NCBI RefSeq assembly: GCF_014193895.1
Contig: NZ_BLZR01000001.1
Location: forward strand, 3,286,001 to 3,350,000
Direction of reading: 5' to 3'
Source of the DNA: Clostridium fungisolvens
GTDB lineage: Bacteria; Bacillota; Clostridia; Clostridiales; Clostridiaceae
Length of the DNA stretch: 64,000 nucleotides
The translations under genes were made by a program, and so were the position numbers. Positions 42,744 to 50,903 of the stretch are shown piece by piece. Positions within the stretch are counted from its first letter, which is position 1. Each line of letters begins with the position of its first letter. A model generated the notes under the pieces. The model did no database searches. It was not told where the DNA came from and saw only the letters and a program-made list of their open reading frames with translations.

Positions 42744-44204
42744 CTAACTTATTTTTTCAACTATATCTTCAACTCTTTTTTGCGATTTTTTTCTAGTATA
42801 TAATCTCATAGCAGTTAGTATTGCACCTATTGCACATATAAGGCTAGCCGCTAAGTATGAGTATTTCATTCCGTATACAAATACATCTTCTCTACCAGGA
42901 ACAAAGTTAGCAACTTGATATCCAATCTTATAACTCATCCTATTATATAAAAGAGCAGTTGATAAAGAAATACCAAAATTCATACCTAAATTCCTAACTA
43001 ATGCATTAACACTTCCTGCTATGCCTAATTTACTTTTAGGAACAGTTGACATTATTAGAGAATTATTAGGCGATTGAAACATTCCATTTCCTATTGATAG
43101 TACTGCCATAAATATAATTAAAATTATCATTGAAGAATTTTGATTTAAAGTTGACATTAACATTAATCCAAAGCTTGAAGCTATAAGTCCTATAAAAGTT
43201 AGTACTTCTGATCCAATTTTATCTGACATATGGCCGCTTATAGGAGCTATGAACGCTAATATCAAAGGTGAAACCATCATAAATAGTCCTGTAACTGAAG
43301 ATGATAGCTTCATAACATCCTGTAAATAAAAAGGCTGAATTATATTAGAACAACTGATGGCAACAAAAGATATAAACCCACAAAAAACACTGAGAGAAAA
43401 TAGCTTATTCTTAAATATTGAAAGTTCTAACATTGGCTCCTTAACTCTTTTTTCAACATAGATAAACGCCGTGAACGATATTATAGCAATAAGTAAGCTA
43501 CCTAAAATAATAGGATTCCCATATCCCAATTGTTGTCCTTTTATAATGGATACAAACATCATAACTATAGCTATTGTAAATAATACGGCTCCTTTTAAAT
43601 CAAGCCTTTCATTTGATATATTCCCCTTAGACTTAGGAAGAATCTTATATGACATTACAAAGGTTATTAATCCTATAGGAACATTTATTAAGAATATATA
43701 TTTCCAGCTTACTAAATAAACTATGAAGCCACCTAATGGCGGTCCAACCATAGTACCTAAAGCCACTGCTGTACCTGACATACCCAAAGCTTTTCCTCTT
43801 TCATTCGGAGGGAAAACACTTGTTATTATTCCTTGACTTGTTGACATTGTGGCAGAAGCACCAATTGCTTGTATAATTCTAGCAGCTACTAAAAGCCATA
43901 ATGAATTAGATAGCCCACACATTAACGACCCTAAAGTAAACATAATTATTCCAAAACTAAACACCTTAGTTTTTCCTTTTATGTCGCCCAATCTTCCAAA
44001 TATAAGAATTATAGATGAGATAGTTATCAAATAGCTTGTTACTACCCATTCTATTGATGCCATATTAACATTAAGCTTTTTTGACATTACAGGCAGTGCT
44101 ACATTTACTATACTGCTATCTAGACATGACATAAAAGTCATCAATACAACATTAAATAATATAAGCCATCTATTTTTGTAGATTTTATCATTTATATTCT
44201 CCAT
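42744..44204 (-). CDS. MFS drug:H+ antiporter, DHA2 (14-helix) family
   Basis: Multidrug efflux transporter of 486 residues. DHA2 motifs: LDSSIVNVALPVM, WVVTSYLITIS, FGRLGDIKGK and the motif C-like GTMVGPPLGG. Overlaps the upstream marR gene by 17 bp, indicating co-transcription and control by that repressor. Substrates cannot be predicted. Confidence 0.93.
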   Translation of the reverse strand: MENINDKIYKNRWLILFNVVLMTFMSCLDSSIVNVALPVMSKKLNVNMASIEWVVTSYLITISSIILIFGRLGDIKGKTKVFSFGIIMFTLGSLMCGLSNSLWLLVAARIIQAIGASATMSTSQGIITSVFPPNERGKALGMSGTAVALGTMVGPPLGGFIVYLVSWKYIFLINVPIGLITFVMSYKILPKSKGNISNERLDLKGAVLFTIAIVMMFVSIIKGQQLGYGNPIILGSLLIAIISFTAFIYVEKRVKEPMLELSIFKNKLFSLSVFCGFISFVAISCSNIIQPFYLQDVMKLSSSVTGLFMMVSPLILAFIAPISGHMSDKIGSEVLTFIGLIASSFGLMLMSTLNQNSSMIILIIFMAVLSIGNGMFQSPNNSLIMSTVPKSKLGIAGSVNALVRNLGMNFGISLSTALLYNRMSYKIGYQVANFVPGREDVFVYGMKYSYLAASLICAIGAILTAMRLYTRKKSQKRVEDIVEKIS

Positions 44205-44661
44205 TATTTTTGTCCCCCTCTTCAGTATTCATCCTATAGTTTTTTGCATTCTTTAATGCATTATTCAAAAAAAGAATCACTTTATCCACATCTTCATCAT
44301 GCGATTCTAAGGAAATTATATCAATCCATTTCTGGATTTCCTTTTTTATTTCAGGTATTATCTTTCTTGACTTATCCGTTAAAAACAACCTATATGCTCT
44401 TGAATCCTCTTGATCAACTTCTTTCCTTATGTAATCAAGTTCTATAAGTTTCTTTATAGTTCTAGCAGACATTGCTTTATCAACATTAAGCTTTTTACTT
44501 ATACAGTTTTGACTTATTCCCTCATGATTATGGAGAATTAAAATATATGGATACATTCCACTTGTAAGATTAAATCTTTCTAATGAAACATCTAATTGAG
44601 ACTGGGTAAATCTGTACAACTTATTTATAAGCTTAATTAGACTGGTTCTACTATCATCCAT
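44188..44661 (-). CDS. MarR family transcriptional regulator
   Basis: Winged-helix repressor of about 157 residues: ISQNCISKKLNVDKAMSARTIKKL as recognition region and EVDQEDSRAYRLFLTDKSRK as the wing. Transcribed with the MFS pump, the usual layout for a drug-responsive efflux unit. The start at 44661 is eight bases after AGAAGG; a GTG nine bases upstream overlaps it. Confidence 0.92.
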   Translation of the reverse strand: MDDSRTSLIKLINKLYRFTQSQLDVSLERFNLTSGMYPYILILHNHEGISQNCISKKLNVDKAMSARTIKKLIELDYIRKEVDQEDSRAYRLFLTDKSRKIIPEIKKEIQKWIDIISLESHDEDVDKVILFLNNALKNAKNYRMNTEEGDKNNGEYK

Positions 44662-44930
44662 CCACTTCACCTTCTTCTAAAAATCTTTCATATTTTCTTA
44701 TACGCCAACCTTCAAATGAGCATTATATTAATAAACTACGTACCTATAGAGTTACTAATTCAACTATTAATTTATGTATAGATTGATTAAACAAATATTA
44801 TACTACCATCACATAGTTGACTAGTCAACCATAAAAACAAATTAAAACCACTTTATTGACCTATTATCTTAATCATTAATGTTTCAATAAAATGGTTTGC
44901 AAATCTAAATATATTGATTAACTTTCTGTA

Positions 44931-45752
44931 TCATACTATTTTTCTCATATCCAAATATTTTTTAAGTATAGGTTCAATTCTTGAATATGCTTCAATTATT
45001 TCTTCTGGTATCTCAACATGTTCTATAAAGTACTTTCCTTTTGGACCATACCCATATTCATCATCTTTTAATCTCGGTATTTCCCCCATTATTAATGATA
45101 AGTATCTATCTACTTCCCAAATCCCCTCTATATTTGTATTCTCAAATTTAATTTGATTATTAAAAATTCCTACTTTAGGCACGAATGGAGCATAGTTTAT
45201 AAGTTTCACTTTATTCTCATCACGCCATACTTTTCTAAAAGATGCATCACTTCTAAGCTGCATTGTAGGATCTTGAATCAATATAATCGATTGAGCTTCT
45301 ATATTCAACTCTCTTAACATCTCAAAAGTCTTATATGCGTTGTCTCCGCAGTTAGTTGATTGATTTTCTATAATTATATCATTTTCACTTATCCCATATA
45401 CATTGACAAGTATTTCATTTATAATATCTGCTTCCGCCTTGTCTGTAGTATTTATATCTTGATATTTATTATTTTTTCTAACATTGTTTATTAGGTATGA
45501 AGTGGAATGACCTATTCCACCTGCTACCATAATTTTATCAACTATACCATCCTTAAAAGTTTTCTGAACTACTTCAATAGTATTAGTTATACTATTTCCG
45601 AGGAGAAGACTTATATCAGCTTTCTTAATTCCGTACTTATCATGTAATTCATCACAACTGAGCTCATTTAAATCCCTTTTGGCTAAAAACATCCCTATTA
45701 TATTTATATCATTTATGATTTCCATATTTAGAATATCCTTATCGTTAATCAT
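44931..45752 (-). CDS. DUF218 / YdcF-like family protein
   Basis: 273 residues with a DUF218 core: ADISLLLGNSI, VAGGIGHSTSYL, ENQSTNCGDNAYKTFEML and IQDPTMQLRSDASF. Family members (YdcF, SanA, ElyC) are SAM-binding or envelope-related; this one has no membrane segment, so it is the cytoplasmic YdcF-like sort. Function unknown. AGAGG before the ATG. Confidence 0.85.
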   Translation of the reverse strand: MINDKDILNMEIINDINIIGMFLAKRDLNELSCDELHDKYGIKKADISLLLGNSITNTIEVVQKTFKDGIVDKIMVAGGIGHSTSYLINNVRKNNKYQDINTTDKAEADIINEILVNVYGISENDIIIENQSTNCGDNAYKTFEMLRELNIEAQSIILIQDPTMQLRSDASFRKVWRDENKVKLINYAPFVPKVGIFNNQIKFENTNIEGIWEVDRYLSLIMGEIPRLKDDEYGYGPKGKYFIEHVEIPEEIIEAYSRIEPILKKYLDMRKIV

Positions 45753-45956
45753 ATTTACCTCTTCCTTTCATTCACCTTTATAGTTCTCTTATCTCAAATT
45801 ACAATTTATAGACATTAATGATTAATTATATAATACACTATTAACCTTGTATTTTTATATAAAAACATAGTATATAGATAAACCTCTTCGTAATAGAATT
45901 TATATTTTTAAATTCTCTCACCAAAACCCGTGAGAGTTTTAAAAATAGATTCCGTA

Positions 45957-46010
45957 TCGGAGTGGTTCATCTTTAGATAAACTACTTCATATTAAAATTT
46001 ATCTTTAAAG
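45957..46010 (+). repeat. Second dispersed repeat family, copy 2
   Basis: CGGAGTGGTTCATCTTTAG then ATAAACTACTTCATATT; closely matches 30358-30410. It follows a CTCTCAC/GTGAGAG hairpin (about 45915-45937). The rest of the gap 45753-46116 shows nothing but the terminator below. Confidence 0.5.
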
Positions 46011-46043
46011 CCTCTTCTCATAAGTCAGCAGAGTTTCAAAAGT

Positions 46044-46076
46044 AAAGGCATCAGTGAAATAATCACTAATGCCTTA
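46044..46076 (-). terminator. Terminator of the DMT exporter gene
   Basis: AAGGCATTAGTGA / TCACTGATGCCTT (one mismatch), T-rich on the minus strand. Confidence 0.7.
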
Positions 46077-46116
46077 TTACTCTCTATATTGATTTCTTCC
46101 ATTTCTAGCAGGTACA

Positions 46117-46992
46117 TTAGAACTCCTCACTGTTCTGTTGCGAAGTCCCTATTTTTAAGTTTATTGAAATCATCCCAATTAAAATTAATAATGACCCTAT
46201 AAGACTATTGCCAGTAAGTTTGTCCCCAATAAATATAGAAAAGATGGCTCCAAAAACAGGCTCTCCTAAATAAATTATAGCTGCATGAGTAGGATTAGTA
46301 TATGGCTGCATTTCATTTTGAACCCACATTGCTATAACAGTACAAAGTATTGTTGTTACTAAAAGTGCTATAACCACAGTTGTTGTAAATTCAAAGTGTA
46401 GATTTTCAACTCCAATAGCTGGTATAAAACTAAATATCCCAACTATAAAAAGTTCTAAAGATGTTAAAAGTCCAGAATCTACTTTCTTTGCATACTTGTC
46501 CACAAGTATTATTTGAGCAGCAAAAGCGATTGACCCTAAAAGGGTCAAAAAATCTCCAAAATTAATTCCTGAAGCTCCTTTTGCAGATAATATATAAAGG
46601 CCTATTAACGATAATACAATACCTATAATTGTTTTTATATCAGGAATCTTTTTATAAATAACTGCCAACATAACTGGTACAAAGACTACATTCAACCCTG
46701 TAATAAAAGCAGATTTGCTTGAAGTTGTATACGTAAGCCCAACTACTTGAAATATAATACCTATTAAGAGTGGCATTCCTATTAAAGCAGCTATTTTTAA
46801 ATCTCTTAGTTTTATAGTTCTAAATTTTTTATGAAAAAAAGCTGTTAAAATTATTGCTCCTAAAGTATATCTTATAGCAATATAACTATATGGAGGAATG
46901 GTTTTAAGAGCTACGCTCATTATTGGAAAACTAAGCCCCCAAAAGGCTGTAACTGTTATAAGATATAGATCTGCCTTCATTTCTTTTGTCAT
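46117..46992 (-). CDS. DMT superfamily (EamA) transporter
   Basis: Ten-helix metabolite exporter of 291 residues. Two EamA repeats: the first with LITVTAFWGLSFPIMSVAL and GLTYTTSSKSAFITGLNVVFVP, the second ending THAAIIYLGEPVFGAIFSIF. Substrate unknown. AGGAGT before the ATG. Confidence 0.92.
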   Translation of the reverse strand: MTKEMKADLYLITVTAFWGLSFPIMSVALKTIPPYSYIAIRYTLGAIILTAFFHKKFRTIKLRDLKIAALIGMPLLIGIIFQVVGLTYTTSSKSAFITGLNVVFVPVMLAVIYKKIPDIKTIIGIVLSLIGLYILSAKGASGINFGDFLTLLGSIAFAAQIILVDKYAKKVDSGLLTSLELFIVGIFSFIPAIGVENLHFEFTTTVVIALLVTTILCTVIAMWVQNEMQPYTNPTHAAIIYLGEPVFGAIFSIFIGDKLTGNSLIGSLLILIGMISINLKIGTSQQNSEEF

Positions 46993-47021
46993 ATTTTACT
47001 CCTAATTCCTAAATAGCCAAA

Positions 47022-47489
47022 TTACTTTTCCTTATAAGAGATATCTAGTTCTAACTTATCTCCATTTTCAAAGTTTAATGGAATACTTATTACAACTGAA
47101 TTCGCCTGACTAACTTCTATATTTGTACCTGTCATTATGATAGGAGGAGTTATATCAATGCTTATATTGTTTGAGTAGAATATTGTCGCTGCGTTACCTA
47201 GCATCATATTACACAACTCAGATATAGCACTTTTTGCTATCTCATCTAATTCCTTTACTTCCATACCACCCATCATAGCAGATACAATTTTCAACGCTAA
47301 ACTTTTATTTAGAGAAACGTTAACACTTCCTTGTATCTGTCCTGTTAATCCTATTAGTACCACAACAGAATCAACTGAATATGGAATGGTCTTTTTGTAG
47401 ATTTGACCTAAACTAGGATTAAATCCAGTAATTTGATTTATAACATTCTTACTCGCTTCTACGATAGGATTAATATATTCTACTTTCAT
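47022..47489 (-). CDS. CheX-like chemotaxis phosphatase
   Basis: About 155 residues of CheX fold. The phosphatase motif E-x-x-N is in AISELCNMMLGNAA; CheX proteins use it to dephosphorylate CheY-P. The N terminus KVEYINPIVEASKNVI is family-typical. The ATG at 47489 lies eight bases after GGAG; the frame opens at a GTG nine bases earlier. First of three CheX-type genes in 2.3 kb, all on this strand. Confidence 0.88.
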   Translation of the reverse strand: MKVEYINPIVEASKNVINQITGFNPSLGQIYKKTIPYSVDSVVVLIGLTGQIQGSVNVSLNKSLALKIVSAMMGGMEVKELDEIAKSAISELCNMMLGNAATIFYSNNISIDITPPIIMTGTNIEVSQANSVVISIPLNFENGDKLELDISYKEK

Positions 47490-47639
47490 CTTAAGCACTC
47501 CAATCTCTTATGTTATAGGTTATTTAATAAATTATATCATTTATATTATTTACATATCAAATTAATTTTATAGCTAAACAATATCTAAGTAATTAGTATA
47601 AAAATAAATAATATTATCAAAACACTATCGAAATATTTA

Positions 47640-47906
47640 AATTTTATTTTTTACCCATCAGCCTTTCTGAGTGTACATGAAAAAAACTAATGGATCAATA
47701 CGCTTTATTCTTTACTTTATATCCTATAAAAGCTTGCAACACAACTAAAGTTTTAGTTTTATCTATATAGAAAATTATATACTTCCTACACAGCAAAAAA
47801 AGTCGCTGAAGCTACATTCTTCAGCGAGTTTTCTTTTGCTATCTGCTTTTTCCTATATACATTTAGTAAAATTAAAACAAGCACATAGTATTATTTTTTA
47901 TTGTGC
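47640..47906 (+). repeat. Modular intergenic repeat, tandem degenerate copy
   Basis: Worn hairpin module (CATCAGCCTTTCTGAGTG, 47658-47675), TTTATTCTTTAC, spacer with AAAATTATATACTTCCTACA, CAGCAAAAAAAG, a second terminator hairpin (GTCGCTGAAG/CTTCAGCGAG, about 47803-47829) and a second worn module (CTATCTGCTTTTTCC). Lies between two CheX genes. Confidence 0.75.
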
Positions 47907-47929
47907 TTAAAGATATATTACTTTATTTA

Positions 47930-48394
47930 TTATAATAATTTATCTAGCGATATATTTACTTCAAAAGGCATATTGTTAACAAACATTTCAATACATAGCA
48001 CTTTATTAGAACTTGCTTTAGCTGTGAACTTTCCATACATTAATGTAGGAGTTGATATATCGATATTAATCCCTTCACGTTCAAAGCTCATACATGCATT
48101 AGCTGTAAGCATATTGGTAAGCTCTGATATAGCGCTTTGTGCCATCTCATTTAGTTCTGGCACAGGCATTCCCATCATCATAATCTGTGCAATGTTTTTT
48201 GCTGCCTCTATCGTAGTAGTATATATAACATTGCCTTTAGCATCTCCTATTATACCTAAAATAATTATTACCCCTGGACTTTCTACAGAAGCTTCTTTTA
48301 CTCTTACAGAGCCTTTCCTTATATCATTAATTCCCAATTGAGGAAATACGTTAGAAAATGCATCAAGAAAAGGATTTATATATTTGACATCCAT
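47930..48394 (-). CDS. CheX-like chemotaxis phosphatase
   Basis: 154 residues, second CheX protein. It keeps the E-x-x-N motif in AISELTNMLTANACMSF and starts DVKYINPFLDAFSNVF like its neighbour. Its start overlaps the end of the receiver-CheX fusion gene by 19 bp, so the two are translationally coupled. AGGAGGA before the ATG. Confidence 0.9.
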   Translation of the reverse strand: MDVKYINPFLDAFSNVFPQLGINDIRKGSVRVKEASVESPGVIIILGIIGDAKGNVIYTTTIEAAKNIAQIMMMGMPVPELNEMAQSAISELTNMLTANACMSFEREGINIDISTPTLMYGKFTAKASSNKVLCIEMFVNNMPFEVNISLDKLL

Positions 48395-49251
48395 TCTCCA
48401 TCCTCCTTTTTAAAACCAACACTCATATAAATCTCTCCAAATACAGTATCTACCATAGACGATGTAACTGTATCAAGTTCTGATTTAGATATATTTATCG
48501 ATTCACCATGAAATATTGCTGGTGGTGCTACTCTCAGCCCAAACAGCTTATTTTTTCTATTGATCATAGAGCAGCCTTGTCCAGATATTATATTATTTAA
48601 CTCGCTCATCATATTTATTACTTCTTCTAAACTTTTGGGTTCTCTCTTTAAAACTGTTTTAGCAATATTTTCTGCTGTTTCATAGGACATATCAAATATT
48701 ATTCTTCCAGAGTATTTACCAATTATTCCAATTACGACAGAAACGCCTTTGGATATCTGCCCAATATTTTCATTATATTCTTTTTTAAAATCAGGAATAG
48801 TTTTTGCAACTTTGTTAAAGGTATCCATAAATGCTTCTTTGTAGCAAGGATAGTATAAATTCAACAGTTCACCATAAAGGTCTTCACTGGCCATTATTCT
48901 ATTAATAAGTAAAGTAACTTCTTCTGGATCTGCAGGTTTTTGAATGTAACCTGATACTTTAGCTTTCCTTGCTTTTCTTACAATTTCCTCATCCATCATA
49001 GAGCTTATTACAATAACTTTTATATTAGCATCAATTTGATGAATAGCTCTAGTACACTCTAATCCATCTGTTCCAGGAATAGTCATATCCATTGTAACAA
49101 GGTCAGGTTTAACCCTACTAACTACTTCAATAGTTTCCTCTAGTGAACCAGCCTCTCCAACAACTTCAAAACCACTATCGACAAGTATATCTCTAATAAT
49201 AGCAATAGAAAATGGTGAATCGTCAACTATAACAATTTTTGTTTTTGCCAT
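48376..49251 (-). CDS. Response regulator receiver fused to a CheX-like domain
   Basis: 291 residues. Residues 1-120 are a CheY-like receiver: VIVDDSPFS (acid pocket), DLVTMDMTIPGTDG (phosphoacceptor Asp), VISSMM and SGYIQKPADPEEV (Thr-type switch and Lys). Residues about 135-290 are a CheX domain with MMSELNNIISGQGCS holding E-x-x-N. A receiver bound to a phosphatase domain could switch itself off or regulate the phosphatase by phosphorylation. No histidine kinase gene is adjacent. Confidence 0.9.
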   Translation of the reverse strand: MAKTKIVIVDDSPFSIAIIRDILVDSGFEVVGEAGSLEETIEVVSRVKPDLVTMDMTIPGTDGLECTRAIHQIDANIKVIVISSMMDEEIVRKARKAKVSGYIQKPADPEEVTLLINRIMASEDLYGELLNLYYPCYKEAFMDTFNKVAKTIPDFKKEYNENIGQISKGVSVVIGIIGKYSGRIIFDMSYETAENIAKTVLKREPKSLEEVINMMSELNNIISGQGCSMINRKNKLFGLRVAPPAIFHGESINISKSELDTVTSSMVDTVFGEIYMSVGFKKEDGEWMSNI

Positions 49252-49519
49252 AAATAAACACTCCCAATCTAAATAATATATTGTAAATATCGAGTGTTTT
49301 ACTATATTCTTGACTGGATTTAACTTAAAAATGATTATATTTTCAGAAAATATAAGTTTTTTAGTGATACAAATATTACTTTATGTTCATATAAACTGAA
49401 TATTAATAGAAATAAATGAAAAAATAATGTAAGAAATCAATTTAATTCTTGCATAAAATGGATTAAAGTTATACTATTAAATAATGAGCTAAATGCTTAT
49501 TATTTTGGAGGTGTTGTAT

Positions 49520-50026
49520 ATTAATAAAAATTTAGATTTAAATGAAAATATAAGAAGTAAGGAAATAAGATTGTCTGGTGAGAATAGTCAGATTATGAAA
49601 ACCGAAGACGCTTTAAGATTAGCAAGAGAGCAAAATCTTGATTTGGTTATGATTTCTCCCACTGCTGTTCCACCTGTATGCAGAATAATGGATTACAGCA
49701 AGCATTTATATGAGCAATCAAAGAAACAAAAAGAAGCTAAAAAGAATCAGAAAGTAGTAGAACTTAAAGAAGTAAGATTAAGTCCTACTATCGAAGAGCA
49801 TGACATAGATATAAAATGTAATAATGCTAAAAAGTTTTTATCTAGTGGAAACAAAGTAAAAGTATCAGTTAGATTTAGAGGAAGACAAAATAATGCTACT
49901 GGCACCGGCTCTAAGATTCTTGAAATTTTTATTAACAAGATTGGAGATTTGGGTGTAATAGAAAAATCCGCTCAATTCGAAGGCAGAAATATGTTCATAA
50001 TTATTGCACCAAAAACAAGTAAATAA
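49520..50026 (+). CDS. infC: Translation initiation factor IF-3, orphan copy with ATT start
   Basis: 168 residues. N-terminal domain with NENIRSKEIRLSGE and PPVCRIMDYSKHLYEQ, basic linker, C-terminal domain with KEVRLSPTIEEHD, VSVRFRGR and FEGRNMFIIIAPK. The codon placed six bases after GGAGGTG (49507-49513) is ATT, the rare start used by many infC genes for autoregulation; the upstream in-frame ATG (49493) has no ribosome binding site. It is not followed by rpmI-rplT, and the usually conserved GREMAHPE-like stretch is replaced (GRQNNATGTG), so it looks like a diverged second copy. Confidence 0.88.
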   Translation: MNKNLDLNENIRSKEIRLSGENSQIMKTEDALRLAREQNLDLVMISPTAVPPVCRIMDYSKHLYEQSKKQKEAKKNQKVVELKEVRLSPTIEEHDIDIKCNNAKKFLSSGNKVKVSVRFRGRQNNATGTGSKILEIFINKIGDLGVIEKSAQFEGRNMFIIIAPKTSK

Positions 50027-50050
50027 ATTGATTATTCATTAATTGATTCC

Positions 50051-50095
50051 ATAGAAGAAGCCTATAAGCACCCATGCTTATGGGCTTCTTCTATA
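50051..50095 (+). terminator. Long hairpin after infC
   Basis: ATAGAAGAAGCCTATAAGCA (50051-50070) pairs with TGCTTATGGGCTTCTTCTAT over 20 bp with one mismatch; the T-run after it is weak. Confidence 0.75.
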
Positions 50096-50239
50096 GATTT
50101 ATGCTTGATTTTCTTTTTTAAAATTTCCTAAGGGAAATTATTGACATCTACACATATCTTGTGATATCATTAAAATTTGCTATTTTTTCATTAATATATT
50201 ATAATGAATTAAGTAGACTATTCACATGGAGGTGTTCTG

Positions 50240-50722
50240 TTGTTTAAAATTGGTGATAAAATTATTTATCCTATGCAAGGTGCAGGTATAATAGACAGAG
50301 TTGAAGAAAAAGAAATTTCTCAAGTCAAGTGTAATTATTTTATAATAAACATGGTAAATAATAGTATGCAGGTTATGATTCCTCAAGATAAAATATCAAC
50401 TTCTGGTATAAGACCTATATCTGATGAGGAAACACTTGAACTAGTATTACAAAGCTTTGCTACAAATGATGCACAATCAGATGATGCTCTTAACTATAAA
50501 GAGAGATATCAAACAAATCTAAGAAAAGTTAAAAGTGGTGATCTGAAAGAAGGTTCTGAGGTAGTTCGTGATTTACTACTACTAAACAGTAAGAAGCCAC
50601 TTAATTCTAGCGAAAAGCAAATGTTAAACACCGCAAAAAAGCTTTTAGTTGGAGAAATATCTTTAATAAGAAATATATCTGAAGCCGAGGCATCTAACTT
50701 AATTAATTCAGTCATAGCATAA
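50240..50722 (+). CDS. CarD/CdnL-like transcriptional regulator
   Basis: RNA polymerase-binding factor of 160 residues. The N-terminal Tudor-like domain (FKIGDKIIYPMQGAGIIDRVEEKEI) is the CarD_CdnL_TRCF family start; the helical C-terminal part has YKERYQTNLRKVKSGDLKEGSEVV and LNSSEKQML. Likely modulates promoter open-complex stability. TTG start five bases after GGAGGTG. Confidence 0.92.
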   Translation: MFKIGDKIIYPMQGAGIIDRVEEKEISQVKCNYFIINMVNNSMQVMIPQDKISTSGIRPISDEETLELVLQSFATNDAQSDDALNYKERYQTNLRKVKSGDLKEGSEVVRDLLLLNSKKPLNSSEKQMLNTAKKLLVGEISLIRNISEAEASNLINSVIA

Positions 50723-50748
50723 GTTCATAAATCATTTTTGTTACAAAA

Positions 50749-50776
50749 AGCTACTGACATAAAGTCAGCAGCCTAT
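50749..50776 (+). terminator. Terminator after the CarD-like gene
   Basis: GCTACTGAC / GTCAGCAGC with one mismatch, then CTATTTT. Confidence 0.6.
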
Positions 50777-50903
50777 TTTGCACTTACATATTCGTATCAT
50801 ATTTATAATCTCATTTATATTACTTAGCCTTTCTATATACTTTTATAGAGTGACTACACGCTAAACTAAGCTTTAGAATTTTAGTTTCTCAATTTTTAAC
50901 TTG

